Below, one piece after another: positions 33,513-42,798 of a stretch of DNA of 50,698 nucleotides. The stretch comes from Hamadaea sp. (GTDB taxonomy: Bacteria > Actinomycetota > Actinomycetes > Mycobacteriales > Micromonosporaceae): the NCBI RefSeq assembly GCF_013362815.1, contig NZ_JABFVK010000003.1:1-50698 (forward strand), read 5' to 3'. Every line of letters starts with the position of its first letter. Within the stretch, counting starts at the first letter, position 1. The translations under genes and the position numbers were made by a program. Below the pieces are notes generated by a model, which saw only the letters and a list, made by a program, of their open reading frames with translations, was not told the DNA's origin and made no database searches.

Positions 33513-36500
33513 ATGACCGCACGGCATGCCCTTCTCATCGGCGTACCTCATTACGATGCGAGCAGCTTCAGCGACATCGCCGACGTCGTGGAGTCCGATG
33601 TTCTGCGGATCAGCGAGTCGTTAGGCCAATCGGGGTACCAGATCGGCAACTGCGGTTACGGCGATCCCAGTGGGCAGGAGGCGACCGGAAGCCGGATCAG
33701 AGCCGCGATCTCCAGGGCTTGCAGTGAGGTCCCCGAGGGTGGCGTCCTGCTGATCTACTTCTCCGGGCACGGACTCACAGTCGATGGTGAGAGCTATCTC
33801 GCTCCGTGCGACACCTACCTTGAGCCAAACGGCATACCCGACGTGGCCAGCCTGGTCGCGCTCCTGCCGCGCCGTCTGGAGAACTGTCGTGCCGGCATGA
33901 TCGTTCTCGCTGTGGACGCGTGCCGCGACCAGTCGGCGGGCGCACCTTCCTCCGAGGTTCCGGCCGGTGCCCTCCGGCTTCCCGGTGGTGGAAGTCTGGT
34001 TCTCGTCAATGCCTGCCGACCGGGACAGCGCAGTCTCTACTCGGATACCGGAAGCTACTTCACCCAGGCACTGGCGGAGGCGCTGGACCGCCGTAATCCC
34101 GCTCGTACCCTTCAGGCGGTCCTGGACGAAGCCACTCGGCAGATGTCGCGCAAGGCGCGACGTGTGGAAGCGGAGCCGCAGGAGATCGACGTCGTCTGGG
34201 TGCGAACGGCCGAGGCCAGCGACCCGGCCACCATGGAGATCTGTGCCGGCGACCTCATGACCGACTTGTGGCGGCGCGCGGTGGAGGACTCGCCGCTGTG
34301 GACCCGGGCCGTCGGGTCCGACGCCGATCGCATGGCGGCACGGTCGGCAGTCATGAGGCTGCTGACCGTGTGCAGCAATCGATGGACTGCGGCGCAAGCG
34401 GCCCTGGCGGCCCGGGCCGACCTGTCGGACCCGTGGACGGATACCGACTATCCCATTCGGTTCATAGCCCGGCTCGGGGATCTGCTGTCGGACTGTTCGT
34501 TGCCAGCGGGAGAGGTCGCGACCTTGCTCGCCGTCCCGTTCCTCCGGGAGATCCTCTTCGCGGGCGGAGTCCGGGAGGCGGCCGCGATCGCGCCGGCGGA
34601 CTTCCGCCGGACCTACGCCGACGGCGCCCGGTCGGACCTGGAGCTTACCCATGCGATCCATGAGCACGTCTGCCGCCGAGCCGAGGGTCTGGCGAAGCGA
34701 GGCGCACGGGGATCTCATGACGCGGTCGCGATGTGGCTGGTCCATCGCTGGCTTGCGAACAGGCGCACGCTCTGGCGCTCGGAATCGGCTATGCAGCTGT
34801 GTAAGCAGTTTTCGTCATCGATCATCCAGGTTACGGACGGCCTGCGAACCGAGGCCGAGGTAGCGCAAGACCTCCGCAGTCTGCTCGGCTTGGCCGGCGG
34901 CGATGTGGATCCGGAGCGACTCGGGCGGCTCCGCCCTCGCGCTTCCGGACTTGCAGCAGTCCTCGCGACGGCGAACGTTCTCGCCTTCGATCCCCGCTGC
35001 CTGCCGCCGGTGATCGTCGACCACCTAGGTATCTCCGCCGAACTCTCCGTGCCCGCCGTACGCACGGCGCTGGCTCGGGCACGCTGGCGGCGCGCCGACG
35101 ATGGCTCGATGGATCTGCACGCCGTTTGTGATCATCCGGCGCTCCACGACGCTTTCCAGCATCTCGTCGAGGCCGCCAACCTGCTGCGGAAGAACTTGAG
35201 CGATGTCGAGATGGACGCCTCGCTTGCGGCGGCGCTGCCCGCAAAGGTTACGGCGAGCGGCCTGCGCCCGGAAATCCAGGACGAACGGCCCGCGTACAAG
35301 ATCCCCCTGTCACGCTTTCGCCTGTCGGACGACAAGGTACGCGAGTTGCTCATGGGGCGGCAGGTCTATGGCGACTCGTCTCTGGCGATCCGTGAGCTCT
35401 ATCAGAACGCGTTGGATGCCTGCCGCTACCGGCGTACGCGGCGGGAGTACGTGGTGAGGACAAGTGGATGCCTCTCACCTTGGCAGGGCGCAATCAAGTT
35501 CGTGCAGGGGGTTGAGAACGGCCGCGCTTACATCGATTGCGAGGACAACGGTGTGGGCATGGACGAATACACGCTGGCGCATACCTTTGCCACGGCGGGC
35601 GAGCGCTTCGTGTATCGGCCGGAGTTCCGGCAGGAGCAAGCCGGGTGGCAGGAGCTCGACCCGCCGCTCCGCATGATCCCGAACAGCCAGTTCGGCGTCG
35701 GTGTCTTCAGCTACTTCATGCTGGCCGACGAGATCGAGATCCACACTCGGCCGGTCGGTAGGGACGACATCATCGCGGGCCAGGCGTTTTCGGTGCGCAT
35801 CGCCAGCAGCGGAAGCCTGTTCCAGGTGACTCCCTCTCGGGAGATTCCAGCGGGCGGGACGCGCGTGCGGCTCTACCTCACTCAAGACGAACCAACGTCG
35901 GTCTTGCGAGCGCTGCGCAGCCTGCTATGGGTGTCAGAGTTCGCGGTGACCGCCAGCGAGGTGGATGTCGCTGCGGAGACGTGGGAACCCGAGCAGCTGA
36001 GGTACTCGGGCGGCGGCAGCGAACCGTTGCGCGTGGGCGATGACCTGTGGTGGGTCGACGGCGGTGGTGGTCTTGCGGCGGATGGTTTGCGGACAGGCGA
36101 TTCGACTTACGGCTCGATTCTGAACCTCCGCGGGCAGAACCGGCCTCAGCTGACGATCGACCGCAACAAGATCCGTAGCTGGAACGCAGACTGGGGCCGC
36201 GACCAGATGGAGCGTTCGCTCCCGGACTTGATGGCGTGGCCCGGACTGACACTCCACTGGCTTTGGCAGGTGACGAATAGCAGTCCGGTCACGGCTCAGA
36301 TGATCTTTGAGGAGGCCTGCCGACGGCGGCTTGATCTCACCATCGGTGGGCCCTGGGGCCAAGGCTTGACGGCATCGATAATGGACGTCGGCTGCCTTCC
36401 TGTCGATGAACAGCTCTTTCAGGATTCGCAGTATTCGCTCGCCGATCGGTGGTGGATGATCGTCTGGCGTTCGGCAGTGTGGAACAGAAAGCTACCTGGA

Positions 36501-38360
36501 CTGATACCTGCCTATGCCGAGATCCCATCCGTCGCGCGGCTGGACGGCTATCCGGTGGTGGAGCCCCGCGATGCGCTGGCGCTGACCGATCTGGACTCAG
36601 CCGTCAACTATCTATCGCGGGTCGGGCGTCCTGAGGCGGACGACTTGGTTGACTCCTACTCGGGAAATCGCGCACTTCCCTATGAAGATCTCCAGCGCCT
36701 TCGCCGCTTCGCGATCGCGGGACTCGACCTCAGGTCCGCTCGGGACCTGCCGTCCGTGCGGATTCCGGCTGATCTTGACGACGCCGAATCCACCGAGATG
36801 AGGATGCTGTTGAGAGCGTTACCGGCGGCGATTCCTGTCGGCTCGTCGAGACGAGCGCACGTTGCGCCGCTCCTCGCAGCTTCGGCGAGAGGCAACTGGG
36901 CCGTTCGTGAGGTGCATCAGCGTCTTGGTCGGCTCCTGCCGGACGGCTGGCAGGTCGAGGGCTTGCCGGCGCGACGTGCTCCCGGTGTCCTAGATGAAGT
37001 CGCCTCCGCGCGGGACGTCCGGCTGTTGAGCGTTCGCCTGAACGGGCGTGCTCCCTGGGTGGGCCCTGAAGTCTCACCGGCGCACGTCGTTGCGGCCAGT
37101 GACGCGCTGGGCTGGTCGATCGAGGAGGTGAGGAACCGAATCCGATCCTGGGGTTCTGAGGCCATCCAGGTCGTCGGGGATGAGCTCTACCCGGCCGTGC
37201 CCACGGTGATCGAGCGTGAGGCGCTCCGCCTGATGCCATCGGTGGGGGCGAAGCTGTCGGCATTCCAGATCTTCGCCATCGCCTGCCGCTCTCAGTCCAC
37301 CACAGGCGAGGTAGTACAGGGATTGAGCAGGCTCCATGACGCCCGGCTGATAGACCTTGACGATGTGCGAACGCTTCCGGACCTTCTGCCCACGCAGGCG
37401 GAACGCGAATCATTGCAGAGCCGCTTCGTCATCTTCGACAGCGCTGTCTTCCGGGGCGTCCTCGTGGATTCATGGCATGTGGTTGTGTCGATCTTCTATG
37501 CGCTGCTCGATCGCCCGCTGTTTGGACCCACGGGCAGGTTCCTGGAGTGCCGTAACCTGATCGCATTCGCTTGCCGTGGCCGACGGATCGGCGCACCCGA
37601 GCTGATTCTTGCCAGTTGGTATCTCGATCTGAGCATACGAGACACTGCGGCGGTTATCGCCCGACTCGATCTCGGGCTGGAGTTCGACGACGGTTTCGCA
37701 CATTGCGAAGAGTCTGTGCTGGACGCACTGCCGAATCCGACGCCTGAATTCATGCCTAAGGCATTACTCGGATCGTCGGTTGTGACGTGGCGGACTTCTC
37801 AACCGAAGTGGAACGTCACGGCGTACAGCTTGGTCTCCACGGCCTTGGAACAGCGTCGGCCGCTTGAAGAAGTTCTCTCGGCTGTTGAGCCCTACCGGGT
37901 ACTTGGCGCACCATTGCCGGTTCTCGACCCGGAACGGCACTCCAGCAGCGTGGGTGACGTCGATGCATGTGACGCGGCGATACTCGCCGATCCCGGCCCT
38001 ATGGGCATCGGAACCAACCCGGTCAGTACGATTACGCCACTCTCACTAGTTCGAGCGGCCGGTCGATTCGGCTGGACCGTCAAGCAGGCGCACCAGCGCT
38101 TCGAACGCCTCGCACCGCTTGGTCTGACGCTCGAATACGATCCATCCGCTTGTTCTGACGAAATCGTTCGCTGGCAGGATCTCTTGATCTTGACGGAGTT
38201 TCACGACGGGTTCGAGCCGGCGATCAGCGGGACACCTACGGAGGAGCACATCGCGGGAGCGATGGAGCACACGGATGAGTCTCCGGAATGGATTGTTGAC
38301 CGGCTACGCCACTATGCGGAGTTGTTCAGCCTGACAGTCGACGGGGAGAGGGCCGGATGA
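33513..38360 (+). CDS. caspase / HD-like / HSP90-type ATPase / wHTH-repeat conflict-system protein
   Basis: 1615 residues. Residues 1-235 are a caspase-like peptidase (metacaspase p20): LLIYFSGHG with H86 and LAVDACRD with C137 form the catalytic dyad. About 245-560 is all-helical and resembles the inactive HD-like (iHD) domains found in such proteins (tentative). About 600-800 is a GHKL/HSP90-type ATPase: N-box ELYQNALDACRYR (E628, N632, D635), G1 DNGVGM (D678) and G2 SQFGVGVFSYFM (G728). LNLRGQNRPQLTIDRNKIRSW fits the HSP90 middle domain. The last 700 residues hold repeated wHTH-like units. The family belongs to NTP-dependent conflict systems in which caspases act as effectors; defence against phage is inference. 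A weak GAGGTGA precedes the ATG, and the stop overlaps the next gene. Confidence 0.85.
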   Translation: MTARHALLIGVPHYDASSFSDIADVVESDVLRISESLGQSGYQIGNCGYGDPSGQEATGSRIRAAISRACSEVPEGGVLLIYFSGHGLTVDGESYLAPCDTYLEPNGIPDVASLVALLPRRLENCRAGMIVLAVDACRDQSAGAPSSEVPAGALRLPGGGSLVLVNACRPGQRSLYSDTGSYFTQALAEALDRRNPARTLQAVLDEATRQMSRKARRVEAEPQEIDVVWVRTAEASDPATMEICAGDLMTDLWRRAVEDSPLWTRAVGSDADRMAARSAVMRLLTVCSNRWTAAQAALAARADLSDPWTDTDYPIRFIARLGDLLSDCSLPAGEVATLLAVPFLREILFAGGVREAAAIAPADFRRTYADGARSDLELTHAIHEHVCRRAEGLAKRGARGSHDAVAMWLVHRWLANRRTLWRSESAMQLCKQFSSSIIQVTDGLRTEAEVAQDLRSLLGLAGGDVDPERLGRLRPRASGLAAVLATANVLAFDPRCLPPVIVDHLGISAELSVPAVRTALARARWRRADDGSMDLHAVCDHPALHDAFQHLVEAANLLRKNLSDVEMDASLAAALPAKVTASGLRPEIQDERPAYKIPLSRFRLSDDKVRELLMGRQVYGDSSLAIRELYQNALDACRYRRTRREYVVRTSGCLSPWQGAIKFVQGVENGRAYIDCEDNGVGMDEYTLAHTFATAGERFVYRPEFRQEQAGWQELDPPLRMIPNSQFGVGVFSYFMLADEIEIHTRPVGRDDIIAGQAFSVRIASSGSLFQVTPSREIPAGGTRVRLYLTQDEPTSVLRALRSLLWVSEFAVTASEVDVAAETWEPEQLRYSGGGSEPLRVGDDLWWVDGGGGLAADGLRTGDSTYGSILNLRGQNRPQLTIDRNKIRSWNADWGRDQMERSLPDLMAWPGLTLHWLWQVTNSSPVTAQMIFEEACRRRLDLTIGGPWGQGLTASIMDVGCLPVDEQLFQDSQYSLADRWWMIVWRSAVWNRKLPGLIPAYAEIPSVARLDGYPVVEPRDALALTDLDSAVNYLSRVGRPEADDLVDSYSGNRALPYEDLQRLRRFAIAGLDLRSARDLPSVRIPADLDDAESTEMRMLLRALPAAIPVGSSRRAHVAPLLAASARGNWAVREVHQRLGRLLPDGWQVEGLPARRAPGVLDEVASARDVRLLSVRLNGRAPWVGPEVSPAHVVAASDALGWSIEEVRNRIRSWGSEAIQVVGDELYPAVPTVIEREALRLMPSVGAKLSAFQIFAIACRSQSTTGEVVQGLSRLHDARLIDLDDVRTLPDLLPTQAERESLQSRFVIFDSAVFRGVLVDSWHVVVSIFYALLDRPLFGPTGRFLECRNLIAFACRGRRIGAPELILASWYLDLSIRDTAAVIARLDLGLEFDDGFAHCEESVLDALPNPTPEFMPKALLGSSVVTWRTSQPKWNVTAYSLVSTALEQRRPLEEVLSAVEPYRVLGAPLPVLDPERHSSSVGDVDACDAAILADPGPMGIGTNPVSTITPLSLVRAAGRFGWTVKQAHQRFERLAPLGLTLEYDPSACSDEIVRWQDLLILTEFHDGFEPAISGTPTEEHIAGAMEHTDESPEWIVDRLRHYAELFSLTVDGERAG

Positions 38361-38689
38361 CGCAGCGGAAAGGGCCCATCGAGAACCACCGTGCGGTGCC
38401 GTGGGCGCCGACGGAGTTCGGGCTGTTGGAGACCTTCAGCGTGATGACCGACCCGGAGGGGACGGGCTACGTGGTCGAAGGCTCATGCCCGACCTGCGGC
38501 GCTCATCTCAAGATTGATTGGCATTTCGGCAATCCCGGCTACAAGGGTGTGACCGTTTCGCCCGACGTCGTACGCCCGAAAGCTGGTCCGCGGACGATCA
38601 ACTGCGACTGCGGCCATGACCATGCAGGCCGCCCGGGCAGTGCATACGACGACGGGTGCGGTGCTTCGTGGAAGGTGATGCTCCCGTGA
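38357..38689 (+). CDS. small zinc-ribbon protein of the caspase-HSP90 operon
   Basis: 110 residues, overlapping the caspase-HSP90 gene by ATGA. A CPTCG knuckle near residue 45 and a CDCGHDH motif followed by DDGCGASW near the C-terminus look like a zinc ribbon with extra ligands. The rest (IENHRAVPWAPTEFGLLETF) resembles no enzyme I recognise. Coupling to the caspase-HSP90 gene suggests a partner, adaptor or sensor (inference). Confidence 0.72.
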   Translation: MTQRKGPIENHRAVPWAPTEFGLLETFSVMTDPEGTGYVVEGSCPTCGAHLKIDWHFGNPGYKGVTVSPDVVRPKAGPRTINCDCGHDHAGRPGSAYDDGCGASWKVMLP

Positions 38690-39294
38690 ACTCCGACGAC
38701 CGGCGATGGGCTGAACGCGCCCGGGAGTTGGGGTTCAACCAGCTGGAGGTCGCCCGCCGCCAGGCGGAGGCGTGGCGTAACGGGCTGACGGGAGTCACTG
38801 CCCTGCTCGGCACGGTGTTCATCGTCAAGGGTCGCGACGATGTCACGGAGCTCGCCTGGTGGCTTCAGTGGTGGATCGCCTTCCTCCTGGTCGTCGCGTT
38901 CGCGTCGTTGATCCGCGCGATCTTCCTCGCACTCGGCGCGGCGGCGGGGGAGACGAACGAGCGGATCCTGCTCACCGGGGAAGACCTGCGCGAATGGACT
39001 GAAGGCGAGGTGGACCGGGTTGGCCGGGACATCGGCGCGGCCAAGCGGTGGACCATCGCCGGGATGGCGCTCATCGCGATGGCGCTGCTCACCGCCTGGC
39101 TCTCGCCGACCGCCGAGACGACTCGGCCGATGATGAGGGTGGATTTCGAGGGCGGAGTGGCGTGCGGTCCGGTCACCTTCGAACGGGCCGGCTACATCGG
39201 TGTGACCAGCAAGTACGGGTCGCCGGTCGACACGAAGCTCTGGGTTCCGGTCGACAAGGTGAGCCTCCTGAGGGAGGTCCCGAGCTGTCCTTAA
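38686..39294 (+). CDS. three-TM membrane protein of the caspase-HSP90 operon
   Basis: 202 residues from GTG 38686, overlapping the zinc-ribbon gene by GTGA; a longer frame starting at 38656 is rejected. An amphipathic, charged N-terminal helix (about 5-31) precedes TM1 (33-49) and TM2 (58-84). A cytoplasmic acidic loop, TM3 (122-141) and a C-terminal beta-rich tail of about 60 residues follow. The helix plus TM hairpin recalls SLATT-like membrane modules of conflict systems, but I cannot assign the family. It may be the membrane effector or anchor of the operon (inference). Confidence 0.72.
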   Translation: MNSDDRRWAERARELGFNQLEVARRQAEAWRNGLTGVTALLGTVFIVKGRDDVTELAWWLQWWIAFLLVVAFASLIRAIFLALGAAAGETNERILLTGEDLREWTEGEVDRVGRDIGAAKRWTIAGMALIAMALLTAWLSPTAETTRPMMRVDFEGGVACGPVTFERAGYIGVTSKYGSPVDTKLWVPVDKVSLLREVPSCP

Positions 39295-39316
39295 CGATCA
39301 CCACGTTGTGGGAAGG

Positions 39317-39371
39317 ATCAGGGCCCCAGGGGCACGACACGCCGGTCGAGCACGACCGATAGTTCATGATC
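39317..39371. repeat. dispersed 55-bp intergenic repeat, copy A
   Basis: Matches the reverse complement of 45858-45912 at 48 of 55 positions counted by eye, with the shared ends ATCAGGGC and TAGTTCATGATC and the core CGAGCACGACCG. It lies in the 103-nt gap between the TM-protein gene and the helicase stop. Confidence 0.85.
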
Positions 39372-39397
39372 AACGGGGAGAGGCGGGGATCAACGGG

Positions 39398-41917
39398 TCA
39401 GTCGAGGCGGGACAGGTCCAGCACTGTGACGACAGCCGTGCCGGCCTCGTCGGAGGCGGCGAGGTCGACTTCGGCGGTGATCGCCCAGTCGTGGTCGCCG
39501 TCGGGGTCGTCGAGGATCTGCCGGCACTGCCAGCGGTCCTTCTCCTCGGTGATCAGCAACAGGCCGGCACTGCGGGCCTCACCGTCCACGCCGATCTCGT
39601 CGTGATCCTCGAAGTACGCGTCGAGGGGCGTACGCCAGTCGAAGTCGGGGTCGAGTTCGGCGAGGGTGTCGTAGCGCTCGAAGGCGGCCAGCTCCACCCG
39701 GCGGAACAAGGCGTTGCGCACCAGTACGCGGAAGGCCCGCACGTTCGCGGTGACGCCCCGCGTCTTCTCCTCCAGCACGACGGGAGCCGTCGGATCAGTC
39801 GGGTTCCGCAGCTGCTCCCATTCGTCGAGCAGGCTGGAGTCGACCTGGCGGACGAGCTCGCCGAGCCATTCGATGAGGTCTTCCAGGTCCTCGGTACGCG
39901 CGTCCGGCGGGATCGTCTGCCGCAGCGCGCGGTAGGCGTCGGCGAGATATCGCAGGACGATGCCTTCCGAGCGGGCCAGCCCGTAGAAGGCGACGTACTC
40001 GGTGAACGTCATGGCGCGCTCGAACATGTCGCGTACCACGGATTTGGGGGCGACCTCGTGCTCGCTCACCCACGGATGACCACGCCGATACATCTCGTAC
40101 GCCGCTTCGAGCAGTTCGGCGAGCGGCTTGGGATACGTGACCTCGTCCAGCAGCGCCATGCGCTCGTCGTATTCGAGCCCGTCCGCCTTCATCTGGGCGA
40201 CGGCCTCTCCCTTCGCCTTGAACTGCTGAGCCGACAGCACCTGGCGGGGGTTCTCCAGGGTCGCCTCCATGATCGACAACGCGTCGAGGGCGTACGTGGG
40301 CGACGAGCGGTCGAGCAACTCCAGCGCTGCCAGAGCGAACGGCGACAGCGGCTGGTTGAGGGCGAAGTTGAGCTGCAGATCCTCGACCACGCGCAGGCGA
40401 AGCGGCTCACCGGGTCCGGAGACGCGCTCGACGACTCCGGCGGCCAGCAGCGCGCGATAGATCGCGAACGCCCGGCGGACGAGCTTGAGCTGGGCGGACC
40501 GCGGCTCGTGGTTGTCGGTCAGGAGTTTGCGCAGATCTGCGAAGACATCGCCGCCGCGCTCGATGACGTTGAGGATCATCGAGTGAGTCACCGTGAAGCT
40601 GGAGGTCAGCGGCTCGGGGTCGGCTGCGACCAACTTGTCGAAGGTGGGCTGGCCCCACGAGACCATGCCCTCGGGCGGCTTCTTCTTCACGTAGCTCTTG
40701 AGTTTGCGCTGGTCGCCGGCGAACTTCGTGATCGCCTTCTCGTTGGCGATCACGTGCTCCGGGGCCTGCACGATGACCCGGCCGAGAGTGTCGAACCCGG
40801 CTCGGCCGGCCCGCCCGGCGATCTGGTGGAACTCCCGGGCCTTCAGGTGGCGCATCTTGGTGCCGTCGAACTTCGACAGCGCAGTGAACAGCACCGTCCG
40901 GATCGGCACGTTGATTCCGACGCCCAGGGTGTCAGTCCCGCAGATGACCTTCAGTAGACCCGCCTGGGCCAGCAGCTCGACCAGACGGCGGTACTTCGGC
41001 AGCATCCCGGCGTGGTGTACGCCGATGCCGTGCTTCACCAGCCGGGAAAGCTGCTTGCCGAAGCCCGCGGCGAACCGGAAATTGCCGATCATCTCGGCGA
41101 TCGCGTCCTTCTCCGCCCGCGTACACATGTTGACGCTCATCAGGGCTTGTGCCTGTTCCATCGCGGCGGCCTGGGTGAAGTGCACGATGTAGACCGGCGC
41201 CTGATGGGTCTGGAGCAGCTCCTCGACGGTCTCCTGCAACGGCGTCAGCGAGAACGCGTGCACCAGCGGCACCGGCCGGGTCGCCGACGTGACCACCGCG
41301 GTGTTCCGCCCGGTACGCCGGGTCAGGTCGTCTTGGAATCGGGTGACGTCACCGAGCGTGGCCGACATCAGGACGAACTGCGTGTTCGGCAGCTCCAGCA
41401 GCGGCACCTGCCAGGCCCAGCCCCGGTCGGGTTCGGCGTAGAAGTGGAACTCGTCCATCACGACCTGGCCCGCGTCGGCCTTCGCGCCCTCACGCAGGGC
41501 GAGGTTGGCCAGGATTTCCGCGGTGCAGCAGATGATCTGTGCGGACTCGTTGACCGCCGCGTCCCCGGTGAGCATGCCGACGTTCTTCGCCCCGAACTGC
41601 TCGCACAGCGCGAAGAACTTCTCGCTGACCAGCGCCTTGATCGGCGCGGTGTAGAAGGTCCGCTCGCCGGAGGCCAGCGCGGAGAAGTGCGCGCCCGCCG
41701 CGACCAGACTCTTGCCCGACCCGGTCGGGGTCGCCAAGATCACGTTGGAGCCGGTCACGACCTCCAGCAACGCCTCGGACTGCGCGGGGTAGAGGCTCAG
41801 CCCGCGGCTTCCGGCCCACTCCTCGAAGGCGAGCAGGACTTCCTCAGGCTCGCTGGGCCCGCCACCCTCGGCGGGCGGCGGCAGCAGATCGATGAGGGTA
41901 CGCGAGGCGGAGGTCAC
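39398..41917 (-). CDS. DEAD/DEAH-box RNA helicase, Mtr4/Ski2-like with DUF3516
   Basis: 839 residues from GTG 41917. Helicase motifs in order: Q-like LYPAQSEALL, motif I ATPTGSGKS (62-70), Ia TAPIKALVSEKF, Ib CCTAEILAN, II MDEFHFY, III MSATLGD and VI HQIAGRAGRAGFD. The C-terminal half matches the actinobacterial DUF3516 domain. The overall form is that of the Ski2-like group, so RNA unwinding in RNA turnover is likely. TAACCT lies 7 nt before the GTG, suggesting a leaderless mRNA. Confidence 0.92.
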   Translation of the reverse strand: MTSASRTLIDLLPPPAEGGGPSEPEEVLLAFEEWAGSRGLSLYPAQSEALLEVVTGSNVILATPTGSGKSLVAAGAHFSALASGERTFYTAPIKALVSEKFFALCEQFGAKNVGMLTGDAAVNESAQIICCTAEILANLALREGAKADAGQVVMDEFHFYAEPDRGWAWQVPLLELPNTQFVLMSATLGDVTRFQDDLTRRTGRNTAVVTSATRPVPLVHAFSLTPLQETVEELLQTHQAPVYIVHFTQAAAMEQAQALMSVNMCTRAEKDAIAEMIGNFRFAAGFGKQLSRLVKHGIGVHHAGMLPKYRRLVELLAQAGLLKVICGTDTLGVGINVPIRTVLFTALSKFDGTKMRHLKAREFHQIAGRAGRAGFDTLGRVIVQAPEHVIANEKAITKFAGDQRKLKSYVKKKPPEGMVSWGQPTFDKLVAADPEPLTSSFTVTHSMILNVIERGGDVFADLRKLLTDNHEPRSAQLKLVRRAFAIYRALLAAGVVERVSGPGEPLRLRVVEDLQLNFALNQPLSPFALAALELLDRSSPTYALDALSIMEATLENPRQVLSAQQFKAKGEAVAQMKADGLEYDERMALLDEVTYPKPLAELLEAAYEMYRRGHPWVSEHEVAPKSVVRDMFERAMTFTEYVAFYGLARSEGIVLRYLADAYRALRQTIPPDARTEDLEDLIEWLGELVRQVDSSLLDEWEQLRNPTDPTAPVVLEEKTRGVTANVRAFRVLVRNALFRRVELAAFERYDTLAELDPDFDWRTPLDAYFEDHDEIGVDGEARSAGLLLITEEKDRWQCRQILDDPDGDHDWAITAEVDLAASDEAGTAVVTVLDLSRLD

Positions 41918-41924
41918 CGGCGCA

Positions 41925-41930
41925 AGGTTA
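41925..41930 (-). promoter_or_regulatory. -10 box TAACCT for leaderless helicase gene
   Basis: On the minus strand TAACCT is followed by 7 nt and then the GTG at 41917. Confidence 0.55.
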
Positions 41931-41970
41931 CTGTGCCGTCACCTGAACCGTTCACTCCGGGCGCGCGTCG

Positions 41971-42759
41971 TCAGCGGTAACGGTCGAACCGCTCGTCGGC
42001 GTACTCATCGTCATCGTCGTCTTCGTCGGACCGGCGGCGCAGGACGAGCCAGAGGAGGAACCCGCCGACCACGACGAGCGCGCCCGCGCCACCGAAGATC
42101 ACCACGGGCAGGGCGCTGGAGTCGTCGTTCCCTGCGGTCGACACCGCTGAGATCTCCGTCGCCGAGCCGCTGTCGGTCGGGGTGCCCTCGGTCGGTGCTC
42201 CGGCGTCGGTCTCTTCCGTCGTCGGGCTCGCCGTCGCGCTGCGCTTCGAGGCTTTCGGCGTCGGCGTGGCGGACGGCTTCTTCGACGCCGTCGGCGACGC
42301 CGAGGTGGCGGCGGTCCGCTTCAACGTCAGGGACCCGGTGTTATTCGCTGTATTTGGATCTGTGTATCCCTGTGCGATGAGCAGCAGGTGCGCCGTGCCC
42401 TTGGTCGATGGCGTGTCAGGCATTGTGACCTGGAGCTTCACTTCATGGCGGCCCGCTTCGATCGAATCCCACGAGCAGTAGGCCTGAAACGGACCCCAAT
42501 AGTGGCACGCGGGCGAGGGAACCATCTTGATGGTGACGGTCGACGGGAACTTGATGTCGAGCCGGATCGCGGGCGGCCCGGGGATCGCAGTCGGTACCTC
42601 GAAGGCGATCGTCACGGCGACGGTCTGCCCGGCAGCTCCGGAGGCCTCCGCCGGGAAGGCTTTGAGGTCGACGTCTTCGGCGTACGCCGGTGTGGCGGTG
42701 AGCCCCACGGTGAGCAGGACACCCGTCGCCACTGCTGCGGCGGCTCGGCGTACGTTCAT
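41971..42759 (-). CDS. secreted surface protein with Ig-like domain and C-terminal TM anchor
   Basis: 262 residues. A signal peptide (MNVRRAAAAVATGVLLTVGL, cleavage near AYA) leads to a beta-rich domain of about 120 residues with one Cys pair (PACHYWG, YCSWD) and a DPNTANNTG pattern typical of CARDB/DUF11 repeats. A Ser/Thr/Pro/Lys linker of about 70 residues, one TM helix (about 219-242) and a stop-transfer RRR followed by a very acidic tail complete it. GGAGAGG precedes the ATG, with TAACCT about 30 nt upstream as a -10 candidate. Function unknown; probably a cell-surface binding or scaffold protein. Confidence 0.8.
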   Translation of the reverse strand: MNVRRAAAAVATGVLLTVGLTATPAYAEDVDLKAFPAEASGAAGQTVAVTIAFEVPTAIPGPPAIRLDIKFPSTVTIKMVPSPACHYWGPFQAYCSWDSIEAGRHEVKLQVTMPDTPSTKGTAHLLLIAQGYTDPNTANNTGSLTLKRTAATSASPTASKKPSATPTPKASKRSATASPTTEETDAGAPTEGTPTDSGSATEISAVSTAGNDDSSALPVVIFGGAGALVVVGGFLLWLVLRRRSDEDDDDDEYADERFDRYR

Positions 42760-42798
42760 CGACCTCTCCGATCGTCGGCGACGCCGGAGGTTAGCACC

